NCBI GenBank assembly: GCA_947072565.1
Contig: CAMTIM010000040.1
Span: 1 to 64,000 of the forward strand
Length of the DNA stretch: 64,000 nt
Direction: 5' to 3'
DNA from: an uncultured Peptostreptococcaceae bacterium
Lineage (GTDB): Bacteria > Bacillota > Clostridia > Peptostreptococcales > Peptostreptococcaceae
Part shown: piece by piece, positions 19,433 through 28,179 of the stretch
Position numbering within the stretch: the stretch's first letter is position 1
Layout of the letters: each line of letters opens with the position of its first letter
Program-made: the position numbers and the translations under genes
Notes under the pieces: model-generated
Database searches by the model: none
Seen by the model: the letters and a program-made list of their open reading frames with translations, nothing else
What the model was told of the DNA's origin: nothing

Positions 19433-19452
19433 AATTTAGACTAGCCTTTTTG
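19422..19452 (+). terminator. Terminator overlapping the kinase stop codon
   Basis: GGCTGTCT and AGACTAGCC form a stem around an AT-rich loop, followed by TTTTT. The TAA stop is inside the hairpin. It separates the redox/two-component operon from the VTC operon. Confidence 0.75.
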
Positions 19453-19478
19453 TGTTGTAAAAATATATTTACAAATAT

Positions 19479-19527
19479 TGCCACATAAGTGCCGCAAATA
19501 TGCCACTGGTTTACGGAGATTTATGAT
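19479..19527 (+). promoter_or_regulatory. Triple 11-bp direct-repeat operator/promoter of the VTC-DUF4956-CotH operon
   Basis: TGCCAC (19479), TGCCGC (19490) and TGCCAC (19501) at exact 11-bp steps, then TACGGAGA (19512) and TATGAT (19522-19527). It is the same architecture and TACGGAGA block as at 14572-14622. Here the distance from TACGGAGA to the -10-like element is 2 bp shorter. It is probably a site for the regulator encoded at 17252. Confidence 0.72.
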
Positions 19528-19576
19528 ATATAAAACTTGTATACTGTTGATATAATCAGAGAAATGAGGTGAGAAG

Positions 19577-20266
19577 ATGAAGAAAAAATTAAAGTATAGA
19601 CATGAAATGAAACATAAAATTATGAATGCGGATATAGTAACTATAAAGTCTAGAATTTCTTCTATTATGAAACTAGATAAGAATGCATCAAATGATGGGA
19701 AATATCTTATAAGAAGCCTTTACTTTGACACTCCAGAAGATAAAGCTTTATTAGATAAAATAAACGGGCTTTCTATAAGAGAAAAATTTAGAATAAGACT
19801 TTATAATAATGATATTTCCTTTATAAGGTTAGAAAAAAAAATAAAACACAACAATATGACTGCAAAAACAAGTGCAAATTTAACTAAAACACAAGTAGAA
19901 AATATAATAGCAAATGATATAGAGTTTTTAAAAGAATCTGATGACAAATTGCTTCAAGAGTTTTATGTTAAATTAAAGTGCGATAGATTAAGAGCAAAAT
20001 CAATAGTTGATTATTACAGAGAAGCTTATACATATGGAGTAGGAAATATAAGAGTTACGATAGATAGAGATATAAAAACACCAATAAACACTATCGACAT
20101 ATTTGATACAAAAGCTCAATGTATATCTATTATAGAAAATAATACAAGTGTGCTAGAAGTTAAGTATGACGAGTTTATACCAGATTTTATACTAGATCTA
20201 ATTCAAATTAACAAGTGTAGCTCAACTGCAATTTCAAAATATGCAAGTAGTAGAGCTTATTTATAG
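19577..20266 (+). CDS. VTC-domain protein (polyphosphate polymerase-like)
   Basis: A 229-residue protein made almost wholly of a VTC tunnel domain. Basic and acidic tunnel-lining segments typical of the family are visible: YRHEMKHKI at the start, IRSLYFDTPEDKAL, REKFRIRLYN, RLEKKIK, RVTIDRDI and VLEVKYDEFIPDFI. In yeast VTC4 this fold makes polyphosphate from ATP; bacterial members also bind triphosphate groups. It heads the VTC-DUF4956-CotH gene set, which recurs in Firmicutes. Enzyme activity here is inferred, not shown. Confidence 0.87.
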   Translation: MKKKLKYRHEMKHKIMNADIVTIKSRISSIMKLDKNASNDGKYLIRSLYFDTPEDKALLDKINGLSIREKFRIRLYNNDISFIRLEKKIKHNNMTAKTSANLTKTQVENIIANDIEFLKESDDKLLQEFYVKLKCDRLRAKSIVDYYREAYTYGVGNIRVTIDRDIKTPINTIDIFDTKAQCISIIENNTSVLEVKYDEFIPDFILDLIQINKCSSTAISKYASSRAYL

Positions 20267-20320
20267 GAAAATACATTGCAAATAAAAAGCTATGTATATA
20301 AGAAAGGTAGGAAATATAGT

Positions 20321-20995
20321 ATGACATTTAATGATATTTTTAAATCAAGTTTTGTAGATAAGGTGGCTGGGTTTTCAGTTATAGATAGTGCACTAGCACT
20401 AGGTGCAGCATTTTTAGTAGGCTTATTTATATATATGATATATAAAAAGACCTTTATGGGAGTTATGTATTCTAGACCATTTAATGTGTCTTTAGTAGCT
20501 TTAACTATGCTTACAACATTTGTTATATTAGCGGTTACGTCAAATGTAGTGTTATCACTAGGTATGGTAGGGGCATTATCAATAGTTCGTTTTAGAACAG
20601 CTATAAAAGACCCTATGGATTTAGTATTTTTATTTTGGTCAATAGCATCAGGTATAGTTTTAGGGGCAGGACTTATTCCTCTGGCAATATTTGCATCAAT
20701 TTTAATGGGATTAATATTAATATTTTTTGCTAATAAAACTGTCACAGATACTCCATATATATTAATGATAAATTGCAATGATGAAATCTGTGAACAAAGA
20801 GTAAATGAAAAAATAAAATCAACATTTTCAAAATATCAAGTTAAATCAAAGAGTGTTGTACCAAATAGAGGAATCGAGTTAGTATTTGAAGTTAGAATGA
20901 AAAATGGAGAAACTAAATTTGTAAATGAATTAAGTGAAGTACAAGGAGTTACTAATTCAGTACTTGTAAGCTACAATGGGGACTATGCAATATAG
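20321..20995 (+). CDS. DUF4956 family membrane protein
   Basis: A 224-residue protein with about four membrane spans in the first 140 residues and a cytoplasmic C-terminal ACT-like region. Family features are the conserved LSLGMVGALSIVRFRTAIKDP segment and FWSIASGIVLGAG. ATG at 20321 is chosen because AGGTAGG lies just upstream; an in-frame TTG 45 bases earlier has no good RBS. DUF4956 commonly neighbours VTC and CotH genes. It may be a transport or assembly partner of the VTC enzyme. Confidence 0.87.
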   Translation: MTFNDIFKSSFVDKVAGFSVIDSALALGAAFLVGLFIYMIYKKTFMGVMYSRPFNVSLVALTMLTTFVILAVTSNVVLSLGMVGALSIVRFRTAIKDPMDLVFLFWSIASGIVLGAGLIPLAIFASILMGLILIFFANKTVTDTPYILMINCNDEICEQRVNEKIKSTFSKYQVKSKSVVPNRGIELVFEVRMKNGETKFVNELSEVQGVTNSVLVSYNGDYAI

Positions 20996-21011
20996 AGAGG
21001 AGTAATCTCTT

Positions 21012-22799
21012 ATGAAAAATAAAAAATTCATAGCACTTACTTTACTTATGATTACATTTTTAATAGGAGTTATATATATCTATAGCATATCAGGAAGTGA
21101 AGGCGTGGATGTACATAGTGATAAATATATTGAAAAATATTTTAATAGAGATAAACTAATGGACGTTAATATAGAAATAGATGAAAAAGAATTAGAAGAG
21201 ATGTTTGCAAATGCTCAAAGTGAAGAATCTAAGATGGCAAGTGTAACTATAAATGGCGATACATATAAAAATATTGCAGTAAGATCTAAAGGAAACTCAA
21301 GCCTTAAAGCAGTAGCATCAAGTAGTACAAAAGATAAAGAAAACTCAAGTGAGAACAAAACAAGTGAGAGTAAAAATAATAGCACTCAAACTAAGGGTGA
21401 AGATAGATTTAGTTTAAAAATAGATTTTGATGAATATGTAAGCGGACAAACTATGGAAGGATTAACTCAATTAAACCTTAATAACAACTATTCAGACCCT
21501 TCATATATGAGAGAATTTATATCATATAGCATATGTGAAGATATGGGACTTAAGACACCAGAGATGGCTTATGCAAAAGTATCTATCAATGGTAAATATC
21601 ATGGATTGTATCTAGCAGTTGAAAGTATATTAGAACCTTTTATAGAAAATAATTTTAAAACTATAAGTGGGGATTTATATAAATCAACAGGTGCACAAGG
21701 TGGAAACTTAAAATATAATGGAGATGATTTTAAAAATTATTCATCAATGGAAGTAAAAAGTGATAGGAAAAATGCTGACTATACTAAATTTACAAATATG
21801 CTAAAGGCACTAGAGAGTGGTAAAGATATAGAAAAGTATTTAGATGTAGATTCAGCACTTAAATATATAGCATTAAATACAGCTCTTTTAAATTTAGATA
21901 GTTATCAAGGAAGCTTTGCGCATAACTACTATTTATATGAGGAAAATGGAAAGTTTACTGTAATACCATGGGACTTAAATATGGCGTTTGGTGGATTTAA
22001 TGGAGGAAGAGGTTTAGGTCAATTAATATATATTGATGAGCCAACTACTGGGAATGTAGAGGATAGACCTCTTGTATCAACTTTATTATCAAATGAAAAG
22101 TATAAAGAAAAATACCATAAGTATTTAAATGAAATAGTTGAAAAATATCTAGACTCAGATTATTTAAATAATATGACAAATCAATTACATAGTTTAATAT
22201 CATCATATGTAAAAGAGGATCCAACATCATTTTATACTTATAAAGAATTTGAAACAAATATAAAATCTCAAATAGCTGATACTAGTGAAGGCATGGGTAA
22301 TAAACAAGCTATCAATATAAAAACTCAAGCTAATAATGCAAAGATTCAAGATAAGCAAAATAATTTACAAAATCAAGAAGCTAAAGATAATATGCCAATG
22401 GGAAAAAATTTACCAGGAATATTAGATTTGTCTAAAACTATGAGTAAAACAATAAAAGAACAACTAAGTGGTGAAGTATCAAGTACAAAAGATAAGAATG
22501 AAATTGAAACACAAAATAACAAAGAGCAAATGCTACAAGATATGCAAAAACAAGAAGGCATGCAAAGACCACCACAAGGTATGGACATGGAAAAACCAAA
22601 TATTAACCAAAATGGTGAATTCAAACCAAATGGTCCAAATGTAAAAGGTAAAAATCAAGGAGAACATATGATGTCTAGAAAAGATAATACAGATTATAGT
22701 AAATATATAATTAGTTTAGCTGCTATAATTAGTATGTCTTTAGTAATAGTATTAGTGTCATTTGTTAAAAGACGAAAAATTATAAAAGTAAAATCATAA
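21012..22799 (+). CDS. CotH-kinase family membrane-anchored protein
   Basis: 595 residues: N-terminal membrane anchor (8-27), CotH domain (about 45-390) and a C-terminal span (about 565-585). CotH features include YKNIAVRSKGNSSL, the metal-binding VIPWDLNMAFGG and NSYQG-like segments. CotH proteins are atypical protein kinases first known from Bacillus spore coat. A low-complexity Ser/Lys/Asn insert lies near 100-135, and the Gln/Met/Asn-rich stretch 430-560 is probably an extended external linker. It is the last gene of the three-gene operon. The cell-surface location suggests the kinase acts outside or in the secretory path. Confidence 0.9.
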   Translation: MKNKKFIALTLLMITFLIGVIYIYSISGSEGVDVHSDKYIEKYFNRDKLMDVNIEIDEKELEEMFANAQSEESKMASVTINGDTYKNIAVRSKGNSSLKAVASSSTKDKENSSENKTSESKNNSTQTKGEDRFSLKIDFDEYVSGQTMEGLTQLNLNNNYSDPSYMREFISYSICEDMGLKTPEMAYAKVSINGKYHGLYLAVESILEPFIENNFKTISGDLYKSTGAQGGNLKYNGDDFKNYSSMEVKSDRKNADYTKFTNMLKALESGKDIEKYLDVDSALKYIALNTALLNLDSYQGSFAHNYYLYEENGKFTVIPWDLNMAFGGFNGGRGLGQLIYIDEPTTGNVEDRPLVSTLLSNEKYKEKYHKYLNEIVEKYLDSDYLNNMTNQLHSLISSYVKEDPTSFYTYKEFETNIKSQIADTSEGMGNKQAINIKTQANNAKIQDKQNNLQNQEAKDNMPMGKNLPGILDLSKTMSKTIKEQLSGEVSSTKDKNEIETQNNKEQMLQDMQKQEGMQRPPQGMDMEKPNINQNGEFKPNGPNVKGKNQGEHMMSRKDNTDYSKYIISLAAIISMSLVIVLVSFVKRRKIIKVKS

Positions 22800-22829
22800 A
22801 ACACTATAACGTACACTTTGTTAATATAA

Positions 22830-22868
22830 AAATAAAGTAGGGGATATTACAGATCCCCTACTTTATTT
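22830..22868. terminator. Bidirectional terminator between cotH-like gene and lipoprotein gene
   Basis: AAATAAAGTAGGGGAT and ATCCCCTACTTTATTT form a long symmetrical stem with A and T runs on both sides. It serves converging genes and overlaps the lipoprotein stop. Confidence 0.88.
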
Positions 22869-23413
22869 ATTTTAAGATAAATAATTAAATCATTTTCATT
22901 TAAACCCAAACTTAAATCATCATTTTCATCTATATTCATAGCATATGTAGAATCATCTTCTTTTCCTATACTATATATTGCAATAGGTATTTCTTTGTTT
23001 AGTTTTATTTCTTTCTCAACATCTAACACTGAAAGAGCAGTTCCATTGTATGATTTGTTGAAAAAATTTACTGGGAAATCTAAATAAGAACCATCTAAAC
23101 CAACACTTATATTTTCATTATTCTGAAAAACACCTACATGTAAATCATTAATATTATTTTCAAGTTTTATAGAAGTTTTTAATAAATTATGTTTTTCTGT
23201 AAATTCGCCATGGTTGTATTCTTTTGCATAAATTTGAATACCATACTTAGGGCTGTTTAAGGGACCAATATTATAGTCTGCGCCCATTTTTGCCATACTT
23301 AAATGACTATCTTCTTTGTTTATTGTTATCTTATCTTCCATATTAGCACTGCTGCATCCCATAAATGATATTGGAAGAATGATTAGTATTAACATTAAAA
23401 ATAACTTTTTCAA
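22847..23413 (-). CDS. Hypothetical lipoprotein, 188 aa
   Basis: A type II signal peptide ends in the lipobox FMGC (Cys20), after which the mature protein has no recognised domain. The mature part is rich in Asp, Asn and Lys and appears to be beta-rich. RBS GGGGGTGG precedes ATG. It is a single gene, probably surface-exposed. The role is unknown. Confidence 0.7.
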   Translation of the reverse strand: MKKLFLMLILIILPISFMGCSSANMEDKITINKEDSHLSMAKMGADYNIGPLNSPKYGIQIYAKEYNHGEFTEKHNLLKTSIKLENNINDLHVGVFQNNENISVGLDGSYLDFPVNFFNKSYNGTALSVLDVEKEIKLNKEIPIAIYSIGKEDDSTYAMNIDENDDLSLGLNENDLIIYLKINKVGDL

Positions 23414-23588
23414 AATTCCACCCCCTTGTAATATATATCTTTAATTATTCTCTTTAAGTATTGTTTTTATACGTATCTTCTAATAGGATATTTCTATTGG
23501 ATGACATTTAGAAGGATTAATAAAATTTATGAAGAATTTTAATAAGTTAAATACGATTATACAACTTAAAATATAAGGAGAATAAAGG

Positions 23589-24125
23589 ATGAAAGAAATT
23601 AAATTAAAAAATGGAGAAACTGCAATTTTAAGAACACCAACAAAAGAAGATGCAAAAGCCATGATAGATTATTTAAACATAATAGGAGGAGAAAGTGACT
23701 TTATAACTTTTGGTGAGAATGAATTTACATTAAGTGTAGAAGCAGAACAAGAGTATATAGAGAAAACTAATAGTATGGATAACTGTAAAAATGTGCTTAC
23801 TATTATAAATGATGAAATAGTCGGGATTGCATCTATAAATTCTATTCAAAAAGAAAGAATGAAGCATAATGCAACTTTGGGAATAAGTTTTAGAAAAAAA
23901 TACTGGGGGATGGGGCTTGGTAATGAGGTTATGAGTTATCTTATAAAGTGGTGTATGTATAATGGTATAACAAAGAAGATAAGTCTTTTAGTTAGAGAAG
24001 ATAATGATAGGGGTATTAGATTATATGAGAAGCTTGGATTTGAAAGAGAAGGATTGCTGAAAAAAGATATATGCGTGGATGGTGTTTATTATAATACTGT
24101 TACTATGGGGTTATATATAGACTAG
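23589..24125 (+). CDS. GNAT family N-acetyltransferase (RimJ/RimL-like)
   Basis: A 178-residue GNAT with the CoA-binding motif FRKKYWGMGLGNEVMSYL and the final RLYEKLGFEREGLLKKDICVDG typical of ribosomal-protein or small-molecule acetyltransferases. RBS AAGGAG precedes ATG. It is the first of three GNAT genes within 3 kb. Confidence 0.88.
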   Translation: MKEIKLKNGETAILRTPTKEDAKAMIDYLNIIGGESDFITFGENEFTLSVEAEQEYIEKTNSMDNCKNVLTIINDEIVGIASINSIQKERMKHNATLGISFRKKYWGMGLGNEVMSYLIKWCMYNGITKKISLLVREDNDRGIRLYEKLGFEREGLLKKDICVDGVYYNTVTMGLYID

Positions 24126-24234
24126 GCGTATTAATTTTATAAGTTTTCAAATGTATTTTTGGAAATATTGTTTAATCACTTTGGTTTCAACGTTAGAGTT
24201 TTACTTAATAAATATATATAAAAGGAGATTAGTT

Positions 24235-24486
24235 ATGCTTGAGTATAAGTTTGATACACAGTTATTAATTGAGGGAGAAGGACTTTCAGAAGAGAAAATT
24301 AACGAGTATATTACAAAAAATATTGAAGGTGATTGTTTACTTGCAGTTGGTGATGATGAATTGATAAAAATACATTTTCACACAAACACTCCATGGAAAG
24401 TGCTTGAATATTGTGCTTCTTTGGGAGAAATTCACGATATCGTTATAGAAAATATGCAAAGACAAACAGATGGTCTTCAAGGTTAA
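24235..24486 (+). CDS. Stand-alone DAK1_2-like domain (part of FakA/YloV)
   Basis: An 83-residue protein matching one internal segment of the fatty-acid kinase FakA/YloV: YKFDTQLLIEGEGLSEEKI, LAVGDDELIKIHFHTNTPWKVLEYC and GEIHDIVIENMQRQ. The HxHTN histidine pair is kept. Full FakA is about 550 residues with an ATP-binding DhaL domain, absent here. ATG at 24235 has a strong AAGGAGA RBS, so this looks like a deliberate small gene and not a random fragment. It might bind a FakB-type partner. The function is unproven. Confidence 0.7.
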   Translation: MLEYKFDTQLLIEGEGLSEEKINEYITKNIEGDCLLAVGDDELIKIHFHTNTPWKVLEYCASLGEIHDIVIENMQRQTDGLQG

Positions 24487-24504
24487 ATAAAACTTAAATA
24501 AAAT

Positions 24505-24540
24505 AAAAATGGAGGACTATTGTCATCCATTTTTATTTTA
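24505..24540. terminator. Bidirectional terminator
   Basis: AAAAATGGA ... TCCATTTTT stem flanked by AAAATAAA and TATTTTA, between converging genes. Confidence 0.8.
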
Positions 24541-24570
24541 GGTATATTTTACTATTTTATAGATTTATTT

Positions 24571-25083
24571 TTATAGATTTATTGTATTTTGTAAATATAA
24601 ATTAACTTCTTTGGGATTTTTTAAAACTACTATTTTATCTTTGAACTCTTTTTCTATTTGTTTATAATTATTGCGTCTTTCTCTATTACGACCTTCATGA
24701 AGAATCCACCATATAAATTCTAAATCTATTTTCTCTATACATCCATTAGCTATGTCTTCACGAGTTGTATTTTTATATTTAAAATATCGCTTAAAAGCTC
24801 TGTAGATACAAATTCTGCGAGGAAAATTCATGAAAATTATTTTATCAGATTGCTCTAATCTTTCTCTTTGAAAAAAATCACTATAGTTACCATCAATTAC
24901 CCAAGAGTCGTTTTGCATAAAATCAGAAACGATTAAACGCCCATCTTGCTTGCTTCGCTCAACCCAGTTAGGTAAAAAATTTACTGTATCAAGAAATAAA
25001 ACTGGTATATCATAGTAATGTGCAAGATTTTTAGCTAGTGTTGATTTTCCACTTCCACTATAACCAATTATTGCAATTTTCAT
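24571..25083 (-). CDS. P-loop kinase-like protein (DNA topology modulation protein FlaR family)
   Basis: A 170-residue NTPase with Walker A GYSGSGKST at residues 7-15, followed by the family pattern LFLDTVNFLPNWVERS and WVIDGNYSDFFQRE. This matches the adenylate-kinase-like group often annotated FlaR / topology modulation protein. The start MKIAII is preferred because GAGAGGTG lies six bases before it; a TTG five codons earlier overlaps that RBS. The real substrate of the family is unclear. Confidence 0.85.
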   Translation of the reverse strand: MKIAIIGYSGSGKSTLAKNLAHYYDIPVLFLDTVNFLPNWVERSKQDGRLIVSDFMQNDSWVIDGNYSDFFQRERLEQSDKIIFMNFPRRICIYRAFKRYFKYKNTTREDIANGCIEKIDLEFIWWILHEGRNRERRNNYKQIEKEFKDKIVVLKNPKEVNLYLQNTINL

Positions 25084-25222
25084 TATAACACCTCTCAATC
25101 TTAATAAACTACAGTTAAATTATAATAGTAGTGTTAATCAAAGTAAATCAATTAATTTCTTAGCATAGTGTTTAATTTATGTTTTATAATTATTGTAAAT
25201 ATAAATTGTTAGGGGGCAAAAT

Positions 25223-25717
25223 ATGGATATTCGTAAAATACAAATAAAAGACGCTGAAAATTATCTAGATATGCTTTTAAACTTGGATAAAGAAACCAAA
25301 TATATGTTATTTGAGCCTTATGAGCGTCCTACAGATATTAATATAACAAAGAGTATAATAGATAGAAGTATAAATGGTGATAACTTGATTTTGGTAGCAA
25401 CACATGAAAATAGCATAGTAGGATTCATTTCTGTGCAAAGAGGTGTTCAAAGAAGAATTAGACATACTGCATATATTGTTGTTGGGATTCGTGAAAATTT
25501 TAGAGGGAAAGGCATTGGAAGCAAATTATTTAATAAGCTAGATTTATGGGCTAGAGATAATAACATTAAAAGGCTTGAGTTGAGTGTAATATGTTCTAAT
25601 GTAGTAGCAAAGCATCTTTATGAAAAAAGTGGATTTATGGTAGAGGGAATAAAGAAAAATTCTATGATTATTGATGGAAAATATGTTGATGAGTTTTGTA
25701 TGGCAAAATTATATTAA
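25223..25717 (+). CDS. GNAT family N-acetyltransferase
   Basis: A 164-residue GNAT. CoA motif: VVGIRENFRGKGIGSKLFNKLD; C-terminal motif: AKHLYEKSGFMVEGIKKNSMIIDGKYVDEF. RBS AGGGGGC precedes ATG. It is followed 43 bp later by another GNAT gene, probably in one transcript. Confidence 0.9.
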   Translation: MDIRKIQIKDAENYLDMLLNLDKETKYMLFEPYERPTDINITKSIIDRSINGDNLILVATHENSIVGFISVQRGVQRRIRHTAYIVVGIRENFRGKGIGSKLFNKLDLWARDNNIKRLELSVICSNVVAKHLYEKSGFMVEGIKKNSMIIDGKYVDEFCMAKLY

Positions 25718-25760
25718 GGTAAAATTATATTAAATAGAATTAAAAAAATGGGAGAAATAT

Positions 25761-26300
25761 ATGGGAATTATAAAAACAGAAAGAATAATCTTAAAAAAGA
25801 TAAACCAAGATGATTACGAAGAGATGAAGATTATTTTACAAGATAAAAAGTTAATGTCTGTTGGATGGGGAAAAACTTATTCAGATGAAGAAGTTCAAGC
25901 ATGGATAAATAAAATTACAGAACAATATGAGGTCTTTGGATATAGCTATTATTTAGCTGTAGAAAAATCAACTAATGAAGTTATTGGTATGATGGGCATA
26001 CTTCCAGTAACAATAAAATCAACTGAGTATATTGAAGTAGCTTATATATTAAAAGAAAAATTTTGGGGTAAGGGGTATGCAACAGAAGGAATTAAAGGAT
26101 GTGTAGATTATATATTTAATACTATTGGTGCTGATAGGTATATAGCACAAGTAATTCCTGAAAATACTAGTTCAAGCAATGTGGCTAAACGATTAGGTAT
26201 GAAAGTTATAGATGATTATATGAGAGAACATAACGGGAAAGAAGTATTTCATTTAATATATGCCCTAACTAAAGAAGATTATATAAAACAAGGCAATTAA
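25761..26300 (+). CDS. GNAT family N-acetyltransferase (RimJ-like)
   Basis: A 179-residue GNAT beginning IIKTERIILKKINQDDYEEM, the usual start of the RimJ/RimL-like acetyltransferase-3 group, with the CoA motif EKFWGKGYATEGIKGCVDYIF and the ending NVAKRLGMKVIDDYM. RBS GGGAGAA precedes ATG. The substrate is unknown. Confidence 0.9.
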   Translation: MGIIKTERIILKKINQDDYEEMKIILQDKKLMSVGWGKTYSDEEVQAWINKITEQYEVFGYSYYLAVEKSTNEVIGMMGILPVTIKSTEYIEVAYILKEKFWGKGYATEGIKGCVDYIFNTIGADRYIAQVIPENTSSSNVAKRLGMKVIDDYMREHNGKEVFHLIYALTKEDYIKQGN

Positions 26301-26307
26301 CTAATTT

Positions 26308-26334
26308 TAAATAACTATCAGAAATAGTTATTTA
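26308..26334 (+). terminator. Hairpin after the GNAT pair
   Basis: TAAATAACTAT and ATAGTTATTTA form a perfect 11-bp stem with a 5-base loop. It lacks a long T run, so it may only stall polymerase or protect the 3' end. Confidence 0.5.
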
Positions 26335-26350
26335 GCAAGGCATGATAATT

Positions 26351-26379
26351 GGCACATTATAAAATAATGTGCCTTTTTT
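26351..26379 (+). terminator. Terminator before the metallophosphatase gene
   Basis: GGCACATTA, TAAAA loop, TAATGTGCC, then seven T residues. It lies just before the 3' end of the converging gene. Confidence 0.9.
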
Positions 26380-26388
26380 ATTAAAATT

Positions 26389-27819
26389 CTATTTAGAAAT
26401 ATACTCTAATTTAATAGAAGGACTACTAGTCATTGGATGTTTCTTGCCTTTTTCAATCTTAAAATAATCATTTTTCCCAGGAGTTAAAGTTAAAATTTCA
26501 TCCTTGAAATCTTTACTATCAAAGTCAAAATTGTATGGGATTAAATCATTATTCCAAGTTGAAAAATAAACAACTTTATCTCCATCCATAAGTATAACTC
26601 TATAAGCATCATCACTTTCAGTAATTCTATAGAACTTAGAACCTACAGTATCATATATTTTTTCTCTTGAAGTTCCTGGTTTAAACACATACCCCTTGTC
26701 CCATTTTAAAGAACTTATCTTTGATAGACTTATTTCTTCGCCTAATTTTTCACCCATCTCGAATATTCCAGTATCAAGTTTTACCTGGTTATCAAATAAT
26801 TCTTTAAAGTGTTTTTTACTTTCATCAAACTGAGCTATGTCACTAGATTTATCAACAATATCCCAGCCCTTTTTAGTTTTTTCTAGCTTGAAATTAATTT
26901 TAGAAATACACTCTCCATGTTTACCAGGCTCTGTAACTATAACATCTTCACCAGACTTATTTTTATAATTGTTTTGTTTGATTTGAACATGATTATGCCC
27001 TGCAACTATTGCATCAATACCGTCAACTTGTTGTGCCAAATCTTGTATTCTATTTCCTGGATTTTTAGGCTTTTTAGGTTTTTCTCCTGTATGTGCAACT
27101 GCTACTATAATATCAGCATCTTCTTTTTCATTCATAACCTTAACCCATTTCTTAGCATCTTCTACTAAGTCATTCATATATAAATCTCCATTGTACTGCT
27201 TTTGGTCTTTTAGCTCTAATGATTTAGTAGGGACTAATTTATCACCCACCAATTCTTTATTATCTCCAACTTCTTTAATAGTAAGACCTAATATACCTAA
27301 CTTTACAGTCCCCTCTGAAGTTTTAATTTCTTTTATAACATAAGGCTTTGTATAACTATCTCCATTTTTCTTGTATGTATTTGCTGATAAAACACTTATT
27401 CCTTGTTTTTCAAAATCAGCTATAATATTATCTAAACTAAGTTTATCATTACATATAAATTCATGATTTCCAAGGGTTATAGTATCATAACCAACTTCTT
27501 TCATTTCTTTTGCAACAGGAATTTCTCTATGCTTAACATTTCCATTTTTACTATCTTGGTATCTTTGTTCTGAAAATTTTTCCATATCCTCAGATGTTCC
27601 AAATTCTCTATCATAAAAATCTCCTGCATCTACCAATGTTAAATTTTTATCTTTCTTTTTTTCACTTGCTACATAATCATTTAGTTCATATGGTATTACT
27701 CCATGTAAATCTGTAGTTGCTAATACACTTACATCTGTTGTTTTTGTAGATGTGCATCCCGATATTAATAATGTAAATACTCCTATAGTGCACCCTAATA
27801 GTTTTTTGTTCATAAACAT
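26389..27819 (-). CDS. Secreted 5'-nucleotidase / metallophosphatase lipoprotein
   Basis: A 476-residue lipoprotein (signal peptide with lipobox ISGC). The calcineurin-like metallophosphatase domain (about 28-300) has metal-binding motifs ATTDLHG, DAGDFYD, LGNHEF, AVAHTGE and VAGHNHV. This matches the UshA/YhcR-type 5'-nucleotidase or 2',3'-cyclic phosphodiesterase group. The C-terminal region is shorter than a full 5'-nucleotidase domain and ends with no cell-wall anchor. It probably releases phosphate from nucleotides at the cell surface. RBS AAGGGAAGG. Confidence 0.88.
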   Translation of the reverse strand: MFMNKKLLGCTIGVFTLLISGCTSTKTTDVSVLATTDLHGVIPYELNDYVASEKKKDKNLTLVDAGDFYDREFGTSEDMEKFSEQRYQDSKNGNVKHREIPVAKEMKEVGYDTITLGNHEFICNDKLSLDNIIADFEKQGISVLSANTYKKNGDSYTKPYVIKEIKTSEGTVKLGILGLTIKEVGDNKELVGDKLVPTKSLELKDQKQYNGDLYMNDLVEDAKKWVKVMNEKEDADIIVAVAHTGEKPKKPKNPGNRIQDLAQQVDGIDAIVAGHNHVQIKQNNYKNKSGEDVIVTEPGKHGECISKINFKLEKTKKGWDIVDKSSDIAQFDESKKHFKELFDNQVKLDTGIFEMGEKLGEEISLSKISSLKWDKGYVFKPGTSREKIYDTVGSKFYRITESDDAYRVILMDGDKVVYFSTWNNDLIPYNFDFDSKDFKDEILTLTPGKNDYFKIEKGKKHPMTSSPSIKLEYISK

Positions 27820-28179
27820 TTATGTTCCTTCCCTTGTATTGTAGATTGAAAGTATTTATAATAATTGTTTTACAAATTTTTCCAATAATATTAAATATTC
27901 AACATTAATACCTATAATACCTTTTTTATGGTGTCAATAGAATTAGCTTAAGTCACAAAATTATATAAATCTACAAAACTAAGTATAGAGAAAGTTCGCA
28001 TTTGTATTTTGAAAATATTACAGTGTTTTTTACATATGCTATAAATATGTAATGAATTTCCTTATTTATTTAAGCTATACTAAAAAAAATTCATTATTAT
28101 ATAAAAATATAGACAAAATAATAACGACGTAGTATTCTTTAAGTATAAAGATTTGAAAATGTTTTCTGAAAGGTGACTT
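27820..28179. other. 360-bp divergent intergenic region
   Basis: It separates the divergent metallophosphatase and hydroxyproline operons and is strongly AT-rich. No gene was seen. An inverted repeat TTACATAT / ATATGTAA (28030-28037 and 28045-28052) is the only clear symmetry and could be an operator. RBS GAAAGGTG ends the region. Confidence 0.5.

Noticed and set aside
20290-20778. Minus-strand frame of 162 codons inside the DUF4956 gene
   Set aside because: The plus-strand product has recognised DUF4956 motifs, correct start and operon context; the minus frame has none.
24151-24234. Longer N-terminus for the FakA-like domain protein
   Set aside because: The extension shows no family similarity and an excellent ribosome site lies directly before ATG 24235.
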